A stretch of 6,930 nt of DNA from JANWHF01 sp036276235 (GTDB taxonomy: Bacteria > Planctomycetota > Phycisphaerae > Tepidisphaerales > Tepidisphaeraceae), in assembly GCA_036276235.1 (NCBI GenBank), contig DATBDZ010000315.1:1-6930 (forward strand). The letters run 5' to 3'. The stretch's first letter is position 1, and every line of letters begins with the position of its first letter. Under the pieces are notes generated by a model. That model did no database searches and had not been told where the DNA came from. It saw only the letters and a list, made by a program, of their open reading frames with translations. Made by a program: the position numbers and the translations under genes. Of this stretch, positions 1 through 5,163 are shown in pieces.

Positions 1-60
1 GATCGTCTCACGGCGCATCGGCAGCACTTCTCTCATTGTCACCTGCACAGCCAAACTCAT
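1..60 (-). CDS. Possible 5' end of a divergent minus-strand gene (partial)
   Basis: Read on the minus strand, an ATG at 60-58 opens 20 codons without a stop to the window edge, giving MSLAVQVTMREVLPMRRETI. A strong purine-rich stretch, GGAGGAGG, lies nine bases upstream of this ATG, which is good Shine-Dalgarno placement. The same bases encode the Pro-Pro-Pro start of the neighbouring fabZ-like gene on the other strand, so the apparent ribosome binding site could be a by-product of proline codons. I do not recognise the protein and assign no function. If real, it starts only six bases from the fabZ-like start, so the two genes would be divergent with overlapping translation signals. Confidence 0.35.
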   Translation of the reverse strand, partial: MSLAVQVTMREVLPMRRETI

Positions 61-66
61 CTTTCT

Positions 67-540
67 ATGCCTCCTCCATTCCTTTATGACATCAGCGGGA
101 TCGACCTGGATCAGATCGTGTACGACCAGGAGGCCATCCGAAAAGCGAACCCGCAGCGCGGGCCGATGGAGCATCTCAACGCCATCGTCTATGCCAAGCC
201 GGAACTGGGCCAGATCATCGGCTGCAAGGATGTGAGAGCCGACGAGTTCTGGGTCCCGCATCACATCCCTGGCCGCCCGCTTTTGCCGGGCGTTTTGATG
301 ATCGAGGCGGGGGCACAGCTTGCCAGCTTCTACACGCGCACCTTCGAGAATTGGACGGGATTCATTGGCTTCGGCGGCGCGGAAGATATTCGCTTCCGGC
401 AAGTCGTCGAACCGGGCTGCCGCATGTATCTCATCGGACTAAAGATGTGGGAAAGGCATCGCCGCATCTGCTGCCGCATCCAGGGAATGGTGAAGGGGAG
501 CCTGGTTTTCGAAGCCTCCATCGTGGGAACACAATTCTAG
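67..540 (+). CDS. fabZ: FabZ-like 3-hydroxyacyl-ACP dehydratase (hotdog fold)
   Basis: This gene encodes a 157-residue cytoplasmic protein, the usual FabZ length. FabZ enzymes dehydrate 3-hydroxyacyl-ACP to trans-2-enoyl-ACP in type II fatty-acid synthesis and so influence the hydroxyacyl pool used for lipid A. The diagnostic segment is HIPGRPLLPGVLMIEAGAQ at residues 66-84, matching the FabZ HFPGxPxxPG...E(A)xAQ signature. The catalytic pair is His66 and Glu80, both present. The first 40 residues (MPPPFLYDISGIDL...) are longer than in E. coli FabZ and resemble planctomycete homologues as I remember them. The ATG at 67 is chosen because the family N-terminus begins there, although no Shine-Dalgarno sequence precedes it. 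The frame stays open to the window edge, but those upstream codons read as an implausible His-rich peptide. It converges on the cold-shock gene. It could be a FabZ paralogue with another acyl substrate. Confidence 0.88.
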   Translation: MPPPFLYDISGIDLDQIVYDQEAIRKANPQRGPMEHLNAIVYAKPELGQIIGCKDVRADEFWVPHHIPGRPLLPGVLMIEAGAQLASFYTRTFENWTGFIGFGGAEDIRFRQVVEPGCRMYLIGLKMWERHRRICCRIQGMVKGSLVFEASIVGTQF

Positions 541-551
541 TCGATAAAAAA

Positions 552-573
552 ACCCGCCCAAACTCGGGCGGGT
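552..573. terminator. Intrinsic terminator between convergent fabZ-like and csp genes
   Basis: A perfect 8-bp stem, ACCCGCCC (552-559) with GGGCGGGT (566-573), encloses a six-base loop. Seven A's at 546-552 precede it on the plus strand, so transcripts from the minus strand carry the stem followed by a U run. This makes it a canonical terminator for the cold-shock gene that ends at 606. It may also stop plus-strand transcripts from the fabZ-like gene, though only CCTTTG follows in that direction. Confidence 0.85.
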
Positions 574-605
574 CCTTTGATGTCTTGGGTTTTGTTTCGG
601 CGGCT

Positions 606-815
606 TTATTTGACCGTCGCGAGCCGGCGAACCTTCAGGGCTTTGAGGCCCTTGGGAGATTCTTCGACATCGACCTCGACGGTCTCATTTTCCTGAAGCG
701 TCTTGAAGCCGTCGCCTTCGATTACCGAGTGATGAACGAAGACGTCGCGGTTTTCCAGAAGGATAAAACCGAAACCTTTTTGGTCGTTAAACCACTTCAC
801 CTTCCCTGTGGCCAT
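606..815 (-). CDS. cspA: Cold-shock domain protein (CspA family)
   Basis: The product is a 69-residue, single-domain cold-shock protein starting MATGKVKWFNDQKG. Such proteins are small OB-fold, single-stranded nucleic-acid binders that melt mRNA structure in the cytoplasm. RNP1 is KGFGFI at residues 13-18 and RNP2 is VFVHHS at 25-30; the aromatic residues that stack on bases are present. The loop between them (LLENRD) is slightly shorter than the usual TPDDGGKD. The ATG at 815-813 is supported by AAAGGAG eight bases upstream and by the family N-terminus. The frame can be extended to a TTG at 1004, but the added residues are not cold-shock-like. The symbol is given at family level; cold-inducibility cannot be judged from sequence. 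A strong hairpin terminator follows the gene. Confidence 0.95.
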   Translation of the reverse strand: MATGKVKWFNDQKGFGFILLENRDVFVHHSVIEGDGFKTLQENETVEVDVEESPKGLKALKVRRLATVK

Positions 816-987
816 GAAAGCCACTCCTTTCCAGACGTGTGCGGCCGGGCCAGAGACCGGCGCGCGAGACGGCACGTACAATTTCCGGCGCTGGGCGTAC
901 CCCCAACCGGATCGCGACCTTGTGCCTGGGATCGCAAAAACTTGGAAACCCGAGAATAACCGCGATCTTATTGGAATGCCAAAAAAA

Positions 988-1004
988 ACCTGCGCAGGTG
1001 TCAA
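988..1004 (-). promoter_or_regulatory. TTGACA -35-like hexamer overlapping a 12-bp palindrome
   Basis: On the minus strand, a consensus-like TTGACA (1004-999) runs into the perfect 12-bp palindrome ACCTGCGCAGGT (999-988), followed by a T tract. It lies 184-190 bases upstream of the csp start codon, which would fit a long csp leader like that of E. coli cspA. No good -10 hexamer lies at 16-18 bases: TGGCAT at 17 matches only weakly, and TAAGAT is too far. The palindrome could be an operator or a weak terminator-like hairpin. The promoter call is therefore tentative. Confidence 0.2.
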
Positions 1005-1032
1005 GAGGCAAAATTCTCCATCTCAACACAAC

Positions 1033-1041
1033 TTATCCACA
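1033..1041 (+). promoter_or_regulatory. DnaA box (perfect TTATCCACA)
   Basis: The nine bases match the strong consensus DnaA box exactly. It lies in non-coding DNA upstream of csp. It is in the same orientation as a second perfect box 276 bases to the right. Confidence 0.55.
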
Positions 1042-1241
1042 TGAGGAGATTCGAGGCGGCCGATGATGTTGCGATTTCTAAACATTGCGGAAATCCCTCG
1101 GTAAATTCACCGTCCTCATCAATTTTGGGGAGCCCTTGTTTTCAATCGGATGCTCCGTAAATGCTTGTCATATCAAGAATTGCCGAACGTTTCCGAGTTG
1201 GATTCGGGCCTCAAGCCCACGAATCACAGACTGAGCGCAAT

Positions 1242-1260
1242 CATCACAAATTAAAAAATT
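1242..1260. other. AT-rich tract, candidate DNA-unwinding element
   Basis: Sixteen of nineteen bases are A or T, including AAATTAAAAAATT, in a GC-rich window. The tract ends 38 bases before a weak and then a perfect DnaA box. That is the relative layout of an unwinding element and DnaA boxes in bacterial origins, but it could equally be a promoter UP-type element for a flanking gene. Confidence 0.3.
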
Positions 1261-1297
1261 GCCCAAAATCCGCGGGAAAATACCGCGATCGCAAGAG

Positions 1298-1317
1298 TTT
1301 TCCACGAGTTATCCACA
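1298..1317 (+). promoter_or_regulatory. Weak plus perfect DnaA boxes in tandem
   Basis: TTTTCCACG (1298-1306, two mismatches to the consensus) is followed two bases later by a perfect TTATCCACA (1309-1317) in the same orientation. TTTTCC at 1298-1303 also forms an inverted repeat with GGAAAA at 1275-1280, flanking the GCGATCGC octamer. The cluster lies 72 bases before the lptB start, so it could also allow DnaA to regulate lptB. Confidence 0.5.
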
Positions 1318-1389
1318 ATGCGGGGCTTGACTTGCTTTCATGAGATGATCCATCGAAAATGCGGCGCGGCGTGTCCTCTGTCATAAATC

Positions 1390-2262
1390 ATGAATCTGCT
1401 GGAAACCACCAAACTCTGCAAAGCCTATAACGGGCGAACCGTCGTTGACGAAGTCAGCTTCGTCCTGGCCCAGCAGGAAATCGTCGGCCTTCTGGGCCGC
1501 AATGGCGCGGGAAAGACCACCACCTTCCGCATGATCCTCGGTATGGTCGTGCCCGAGAGCGGCGCGGTTGCATTTGATGGATATGACATAACCCACCTGC
1601 CCATGTACAAGCGGGCGTCACGCGGGATCGGCTATCTGCCGCAGGAACGCAGCGACTTTCGCCGGCTCACCGTCTGGCAGAATCTGCAGGCAATTCTCGA
1701 GACATTGCCGATCAATCGTGCCGAGCGCAATCGCCGGGCTAATCAGTTGCTCGATCAATACGGCCTGCTCAAAAACCGAAACCAACGCGCCGAAACGCTC
1801 AGTGGCGGCGAACGCCGCAAGCTTGAAATCTCGCGATCTCTGGTCACCGACCCAAAACTCATCCTCCTCGACGAGCCATTCAGCGGCGTCGATCCGATCG
1901 CCGTCGAAGATCTGCAAACCGAAGTACGCCGCCTCAAGAATGAGTTTGGCAAAAGCGTGTTGATCACCGATCACAACGTCGCGCAGACGTTACGGGTCTG
2001 CGACCGCGCCCTGATCATCAATGAAGGGCGGGTCTTCAAGGAAGGCACGCCGCGCGAGATCATCAATGACTCGGCGGTTCGCCAGGCCTACATCGGAAAT
2101 CTCTTCCGTGGCGACGAGTTTGATGAGGCCGCCGACGACATGGGCGATGGGCTGCTCCCGCCGCGCCCGGGAGGGTCGCGTGCCGCCAACGGCCACACAT
2201 TCCCGCTGGGCGGACAACAAGCAGGCGGCGAGCGGACTAAGACTACTAAAGGATTCCTATGA
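1390..2262 (+). CDS. lptB: LPS export ABC transporter ATP-binding protein LptB, with C-terminal tail
   Basis: LptB is the cytoplasmic ATPase of the LptB2FGC complex, which extracts LPS from the inner membrane and drives it along the Lpt bridge to the outer membrane. All nucleotide-binding motifs are visible: Walker A GRNGAGKT (36-43), Q-loop Gln85, signature LSGGERR (137-143), Walker B LILLDE (157-162) and the switch His195 in ITDHN. GYLPQERSDFRRLTVWQNL (81-99) is LptB-like and separates it from branched-chain amino-acid ATPases such as LivF/LivG. The usual LptB C-terminus ends near residue 244 (VRQAYIGNLFRGDEF). About 45 further residues follow, first acidic and then Pro/Gly-rich, making 290 instead of about 240. 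The ATG at 1390 is the first start after an in-frame stop (1384), but no Shine-Dalgarno sequence precedes it. Its TGA overlaps the next gene's ATG, so the two are probably cotranscribed and translationally coupled. Confidence 0.9.
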   Translation: MNLLETTKLCKAYNGRTVVDEVSFVLAQQEIVGLLGRNGAGKTTTFRMILGMVVPESGAVAFDGYDITHLPMYKRASRGIGYLPQERSDFRRLTVWQNLQAILETLPINRAERNRRANQLLDQYGLLKNRNQRAETLSGGERRKLEISRSLVTDPKLILLDEPFSGVDPIAVEDLQTEVRRLKNEFGKSVLITDHNVAQTLRVCDRALIINEGRVFKEGTPREIINDSAVRQAYIGNLFRGDEFDEAADDMGDGLLPPRPGGSRAANGHTFPLGGQQAGGERTKTTKGFL

Positions 2263-3563
2263 AACTCCGGCAAACACTGACGTACGGGATGTTCGCATTG
2301 CTCGCACTGGGCATCAGCGCCGCCCGCGCACAGACCGTCGATCCCGCCAAGCCCGATGCGCAGCCCGCGCCAGCGGTGAAGCCCGATGCGCCGGCCACCC
2401 CTGCGCAACCCGCGCCGGCCGTGGAAACCAAAGTCAGTGCCGAAGCGCGGCAACTGCTCGATCAAGTCAACGACGCCTACGCGCATCTCAAGAGTCTCGC
2501 GCTGGAAGGAACGATCTACGGCAACTTCGACGTGGCCGGCGAAAAACACAACGACACCCTCAAGCTCTCCAGCTCTTTTGAGGCGCCTAACAAGTTCCGC
2601 CATTACGCGGAGAATGATCTGCTCTGCATCTCCACCGGCGAGCGGATCTACTCTTACCTGAAAGCAAAGAACCGATACACCACCGCCGAGGCGCCCAAGG
2701 ATCGCGTGGCCAACGAAGATCTGCCGCGCCCGATTCCAATGGCCCTGGGAATGGAAAACCCTTCGCTTCTCATCGCGCTGTCAAAGGAGCCGGCGAAGGA
2801 TTTGATCGACACCGCCACCGAAATCAGCAAATCCGAAGACACGCAAATCGACGGCGTCGGCTTCCCGACGCTTCACATGCAGCTCAAGGATCAAACCGTG
2901 CGGACGCTGGTGATCGATCCGCACTCGCATCTGGTGCGCAAGGTCATCACCGATGTCAGCTCCGTGCTCAAGGCCCGCAATAGCCCCGATGTCAAGCTCG
3001 CCACGTTCACGATCGACTACACGACGGTGACGGCAGACGCGTCGCCCGCCGCCGACCTCTTTGCCTGGGTGCCGCCGGATGGCGCCAAGGACATCGCCAA
3101 GGAAGCCGCGCCCGATGAAACCGCCGAGGCGGCGGCCATGCTCGAAGGCAAAGCCGCCCCCGCGTTCAAGCTCAAGGACATGGAAGGCAAGCAAATCTCC
3201 CTGGCCGACACGAAGGGCCATGTGGTCGTGCTCGACTTCTGGGCCACCTGGTGCGGCCCCTGCCGCGCTGCATTGCCGCATCTGCAAAGCCTCTACGAAA
3301 CCAAGCGCGGGCAAGGCGTGCAATTCTTCGCGCTCGACCAATCCGAAGAGAAGGACAAAGTCCAGAAGTTCATCGAAGAAACCAAGCTCACAGTCCCCGT
3401 CCTCCTGGACAGCGACGGAGAAGTAGGCGGCAAATACTTCGTCACCGGAATCCCCCAAACCGTCGTGATCGGCAAGGATGGAAAGGTCGCCAAAGTCTTC
3501 ATCGGCTTCGGCCCCGCCTCCGCCGAAGAACTCGCCAAAGCCGTCGAGGCGGCACTGAAGTAA
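2259..3563 (+). CDS. Secreted DUF2092 (LolA-like) and TlpA-type thioredoxin fusion protein
   Basis: The 434-residue product begins with a signal peptide: KLR, a hydrophobic core, then ARA with likely cleavage after residue 24. A Pro/Ala-rich linker covers about 29-57. Residues 60-275 resemble DUF2092, a periplasmic family with a LolA/LolB-like beta fold (LLDQVNDAYAHLKSLALEGTIYG; NKFRHYAENDLLCISTGERIYSYL). Residues 295-434 form a thioredoxin-like domain of the TlpA/ResA type, with WCGPC at 331-335 and the cis-proline Pro399 in TGIPQT, so it should be redox-active. The protein probably acts in the periplasm or is anchored in the envelope. The first domain may bind lipid or lipoprotein and the second may reduce or oxidise a partner; this is inference. 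AAAGGA at 2248-2253, five bases before the ATG, supports the start, which overlaps the lptB stop (ATGA). Co-expression with lptB suggests an outer-membrane biogenesis role, unproven. Confidence 0.85.
   Translation: MKLRQTLTYGMFALLALGISAARAQTVDPAKPDAQPAPAVKPDAPATPAQPAPAVETKVSAEARQLLDQVNDAYAHLKSLALEGTIYGNFDVAGEKHNDTLKLSSSFEAPNKFRHYAENDLLCISTGERIYSYLKAKNRYTTAEAPKDRVANEDLPRPIPMALGMENPSLLIALSKEPAKDLIDTATEISKSEDTQIDGVGFPTLHMQLKDQTVRTLVIDPHSHLVRKVITDVSSVLKARNSPDVKLATFTIDYTTVTADASPAADLFAWVPPDGAKDIAKEAAPDETAEAAAMLEGKAAPAFKLKDMEGKQISLADTKGHVVVLDFWATWCGPCRAALPHLQSLYETKRGQGVQFFALDQSEEKDKVQKFIEETKLTVPVLLDSDGEVGGKYFVTGIPQTVVIGKDGKVAKVFIGFGPASAEELAKAVEAALK
2349..2423 (+). repeat. Imperfect internal repeat encoding a Pro/Ala linker
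   Basis: Two in-frame units, starting at 2349 and 2379, each begin with an identical 12-base segment (AAGCCCGATGCG) and end in near-identical bases. They encode KPDAQPAPAV and KPDAPATPAQPAPAV. They form the flexible linker between the signal peptide and the DUF2092-like domain, and look like a small tandem duplication with later insertion. Confidence 0.6.
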
Positions 3564-3629
3564 TTCCTTGGTGGCACATCACGTCGAGCGGCGATGACGC
3601 GCACCCGATAAACCTGTGCCACCAGGAAT
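3563..3629. repeat. Large inverted repeat after the lptB operon
   Basis: Left arm ATTCCTTGGTGGCACA (3563-3578) pairs with right arm TGTGCCACCAGGAAT (3615-3629): 15 base pairs with one bulged T. The arms are separated by 36 bases, which contain a shorter CGTC/GACG pairing. The left arm starts at the last base of the operon's stop codon. No U run follows on either strand, so it is not a classical intrinsic terminator. It may be a degraded mobile or REP-like element, an mRNA-stabilising 3' structure, or a non-canonical terminator. Confidence 0.6.
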
Positions 3630-3633
3630 CAGC

Positions 3634-3699
3634 ATGTTCACCCTGTGGCTCCATCATCTGGAGTTCATCAGCGCCTACGAGAACGCCGTTGCTGCTTAA
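3634..3699 (+). CDS. Tiny ORF, 21 residues, unknown
   Basis: An ATG at 3634 opens 21 codons (MFTLWLHHLEFISAYENAVAA) to a TAA. AGGA lies six bases upstream, at the edge of the inverted repeat. I do not recognise the peptide. It could be a real small protein, a fragment of a decayed gene, or chance. The rest of the gap to 3758 shows nothing else that I can name. Confidence 0.15.
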   Translation: MFTLWLHHLEFISAYENAVAA

Positions 3700-3758
3700 A
3701 TGCTGGAGATCGATTCCTTCCGCGTGACATCTCTTTTTGGGGAGCCGTTAACCCCTGC

Positions 3759-4916
3759 TTACCTTAGGACATCAGCCGACAGAAGCGGGGTCAGGGTGGG
3801 TGACAGCGCGCCTCCACCATCTAACGGGACGGTGAATCCGACCGGGATCAGGTAGGCTCTTACTTCCGTTGCGTTATTGATGTCAGTGAATCCGCCAGTG
3901 GTGATTTGCGCAGACCACAAGCCGTCTGGCTGGATTGCCGTGATCGGCTGATTGAAGAAAGGCTTCGTCCACCACCCGCTGCCGACTTTGATATAGACAG
4001 CGACGCCTTGATATTTGCTCAAATCGACGCCGACGACCTGGCCTGATGCAGACCCGCTTCGGCCGCGCGGAGCAACGCTGGTGATCCTGATGCCAGGTTT
4101 CGTCACGACGGGATTGTGGACCTGTGTAATCCTTACCCAGTCGACATCCATACTGAAGCGCTTGTTTTGTGCCGCGTTCGATGTCGGCGCTATTGCGGCG
4201 TTATAGGCAGCGGGCCAATCACTTGCCGGCGCCCAGATGTTTAGATACGCATGCACGGGCCCTACCGGCACGATGTTTTTTTCGGAGCGGACGACGACTG
4301 AATCGACTCGCCACTCGTCGTGATCGGGATACATGGCAATCGTGTAAGTGTGATATGCAGTCAGTTTGCCGCCAGCGGGCAGGTGGGAAAAAACTGGCGC
4401 TCCAACGCCCAAGGGCTCGTTGGCGAACACGTTGCTTTCCATCCGCTGTTGGCCGCTCACCACTTCATTGCTCAAGAGCTCAGTGTCGCTCTCGTCATGG
4501 TTGGCTGTCCCGGGCTTGACCCCATAAAAGAAAGAAGCCCCGACGACGCCGCCGAGAATCGGACTATTTAGTCGAGCCCTGACACTCATGATGAGGCCGT
4601 CGCCAACCGAAAACGTCTTGTTGCTGATGAGCTCATCGCCGAAAAACGACGGCTTGCCAGGGAGCATCGTGGGATTGTAGCTGTCGAGATACAGCCTCAC
4701 TGCGTGGTTAACCGTTACCGGCATCGGCTGATTTTGCGACACTCGAAGTTGGGTCCTGCCAAGAAACGTGCTTCCGGAGGAGTCAAAGGCTGGTCGGTGC
4801 CAGTTTGCACTGCTGACCGCCGGATCGCTGAATTCGGCGTCAAGCAGGGTAGTCGTCGTAGAAAGCAATTGGCGAGATTCGAGCATTTCAATACACGAAA
4901 ATGATGCGCGATACAT
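3759..4916 (-). CDS. LEPR-XLL secreted protein with GH16-like glucanase fold
   Basis: The 385-residue product starts MYRASFSCIEMLESRQLLS. The LESRQLLS motif at 12-19 is of the LEPR-XLL type, found at the N-termini of surface or secreted planctomycete proteins, where it stands in place of an ordinary signal peptide. Residues 25-266 read like a GH16-type concanavalin A-like beta sandwich: LDAEFSD at the start, YHTYTIAMYPDHDEWRVDSVVV (188-209), LNIWAPASDW (225-234) and the closing strand MDVDWVRI (256-263). ESDTE at 142-146 fits the ExDxE catalytic pattern of GH16, with Ser where a hydrophobic residue is usual. Residues 275-365 form a second beta domain (GQVVGVDLSKYQGVAVYIKV, GWWTKPFF, GLWSAQITTGG) resembling C-terminal modules of other secreted carbohydrate-active proteins. 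The start is supported by AAGGAG five bases upstream. Polysaccharide hydrolysis or binding is likely, but activity is uncertain. The gene looks less GC-biased than its neighbours. Confidence 0.75.
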   Translation of the reverse strand: MYRASFSCIEMLESRQLLSTTTTLLDAEFSDPAVSSANWHRPAFDSSGSTFLGRTQLRVSQNQPMPVTVNHAVRLYLDSYNPTMLPGKPSFFGDELISNKTFSVGDGLIMSVRARLNSPILGGVVGASFFYGVKPGTANHDESDTELLSNEVVSGQQRMESNVFANEPLGVGAPVFSHLPAGGKLTAYHTYTIAMYPDHDEWRVDSVVVRSEKNIVPVGPVHAYLNIWAPASDWPAAYNAAIAPTSNAAQNKRFSMDVDWVRITQVHNPVVTKPGIRITSVAPRGRSGSASGQVVGVDLSKYQGVAVYIKVGSGWWTKPFFNQPITAIQPDGLWSAQITTGGFTDINNATEVRAYLIPVGFTVPLDGGGALSPTLTPLLSADVLR

Positions 4917-4921
4917 GGTGT

Positions 4922-4952
4922 CTCCTTAGTTGTGGCTTGAAGGAGCCTAAGG
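4922..4952 (-). promoter_or_regulatory. Leader hairpin able to mask the ribosome binding site of the GH16-like gene
   Basis: In the minus-strand mRNA, the Shine-Dalgarno AAGGAG (4927-4922) can pair with CUCCUU (4945-4940) across a 12-base loop. Alternatively, CUAAGG (4929-4924), which contains most of the Shine-Dalgarno sequence, pairs with CCUUAG (4952-4947) around an inner GCU/AGC stem. Either fold would hide the ribosome binding site. A thermometer- or protein-controlled switch is possible but inferred. Confidence 0.4.
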
Positions 4953-5008
4953 GGGGTGCGGATCTTTCCGACGCGACACTCATCGCCTGATCTAACCGAT
5001 TACTGCTC

Positions 5009-5038
5009 ATTACCCGCATAGCCGGGAATAGTTGTCAC
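5009..5038 (-). promoter_or_regulatory. Possible sigma-70-like promoter for the GH16-like gene
   Basis: On the minus strand, GTGACA (5038-5033; 5 of 6 matches to the -35 consensus) and GGTAAT (5014-5009; 4 of 6 to the -10) are 18 bases apart. They lie about 95 bases upstream of the start codon. Planctomycete promoters are poorly defined and matches of this quality occur by chance. Confidence 0.2.
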
Positions 5039-5093
5039 GCATTCTCATTGAGCATCCTTCAAAACCCGGTTATCGGACAACGCAAACCGAATA

Positions 5094-5105
5094 GACGCTA
5101 GCGTC
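5094..5105. promoter_or_regulatory. Perfect 12-bp palindrome upstream of the HDOD gene
   Basis: GACGCTAGCGTC is a perfect palindrome 58 bases before the HDOD start codon, in the divergent gap with the GH16-like gene. It could be an operator for a dimeric regulator. There is no second copy in the window. Confidence 0.3.
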
Positions 5106-5123
5106 GAGTCGATGAATAGTGCA

Positions 5124-5163
5124 GTGAGGCCGCGGGCGCGGCCATTTGCGCGGCGCGGCTCAC
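5124..5163 (+). promoter_or_regulatory. Mutually exclusive GC-rich leader hairpins abutting the HDOD start codon
   Basis: GTGAGGCCGCG (5124-5134) pairs with CGCGGCTCAC (5154-5163), giving ten base pairs with one bulged G, and the ATG begins at the very next base. A competing hairpin, GGCCGC (5128-5133) with GCGGCC (5138-5143) around a four-base loop, uses the same left arm. The two cannot coexist, and no Shine-Dalgarno sequence is present. This suggests structure-controlled initiation, though GC-rich DNA yields such pairings easily. Confidence 0.4.

Larger units (their letters stand above)
816..1389. other. 574-bp non-coding divergent region with DnaA boxes (origin-like)
   Basis: No convincing gene lies between the divergent csp and lptB starts; the short ORFs here have no recognisable product or ribosome binding site. 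The stretch is AT-richer than its neighbours. It contains two perfect TTATCCACA DnaA boxes in the same orientation, a weak third box, an AT-rich tract at 1242-1260 (16 of 19 bases A or T) and five GATC sites. One GATC lies within the octamer GCGATCGC at 1285-1292. It must also carry the promoters of csp and lptB. TTGACT at 1327-1332 is a possible -35 for lptB, but no good -10 follows at 16-18 bases. An origin role is an inference, discussed in the findings. Confidence 0.5.

Noticed and set aside
816..1004. N-terminal extension of the cold-shock protein to a TTG at 1004 (total 132 residues)
   Set aside because: The extra 63 residues do not resemble any cold-shock protein, and an ideal Shine-Dalgarno sequence sits before the ATG at 815.
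2349..2423. CRISPR-like or satellite repeat
   Set aside because: There are only two imperfect in-frame units of unequal length within a protein linker, with no spacers.
2781..3458. 225-residue minus-strand frame opposite the DUF2092-thioredoxin gene
   Set aside because: It is antisense to a convincing protein with signal peptide and WCGPC motif, and has no recognisable domain.
1123..3746. Shared 12-mer TTTTGGGGAGCC at 1123-1134 and 3735-3746
   Set aside because: One 12-base match within about 7 kb is expected by chance, and the flanks do not match.
3739..3755. GGGG/CCCC hairpin downstream of the GH16-like gene as a terminator
   Set aside because: The stem is only four base pairs, and the T run lies on the wrong side to give a U tail to the minus-strand transcript.
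5146..5163. TTG start for the HDOD protein
   Set aside because: It adds six residues not seen in the family, and no ribosome binding site precedes it. The ATG at 5164 gives the standard N-terminus.
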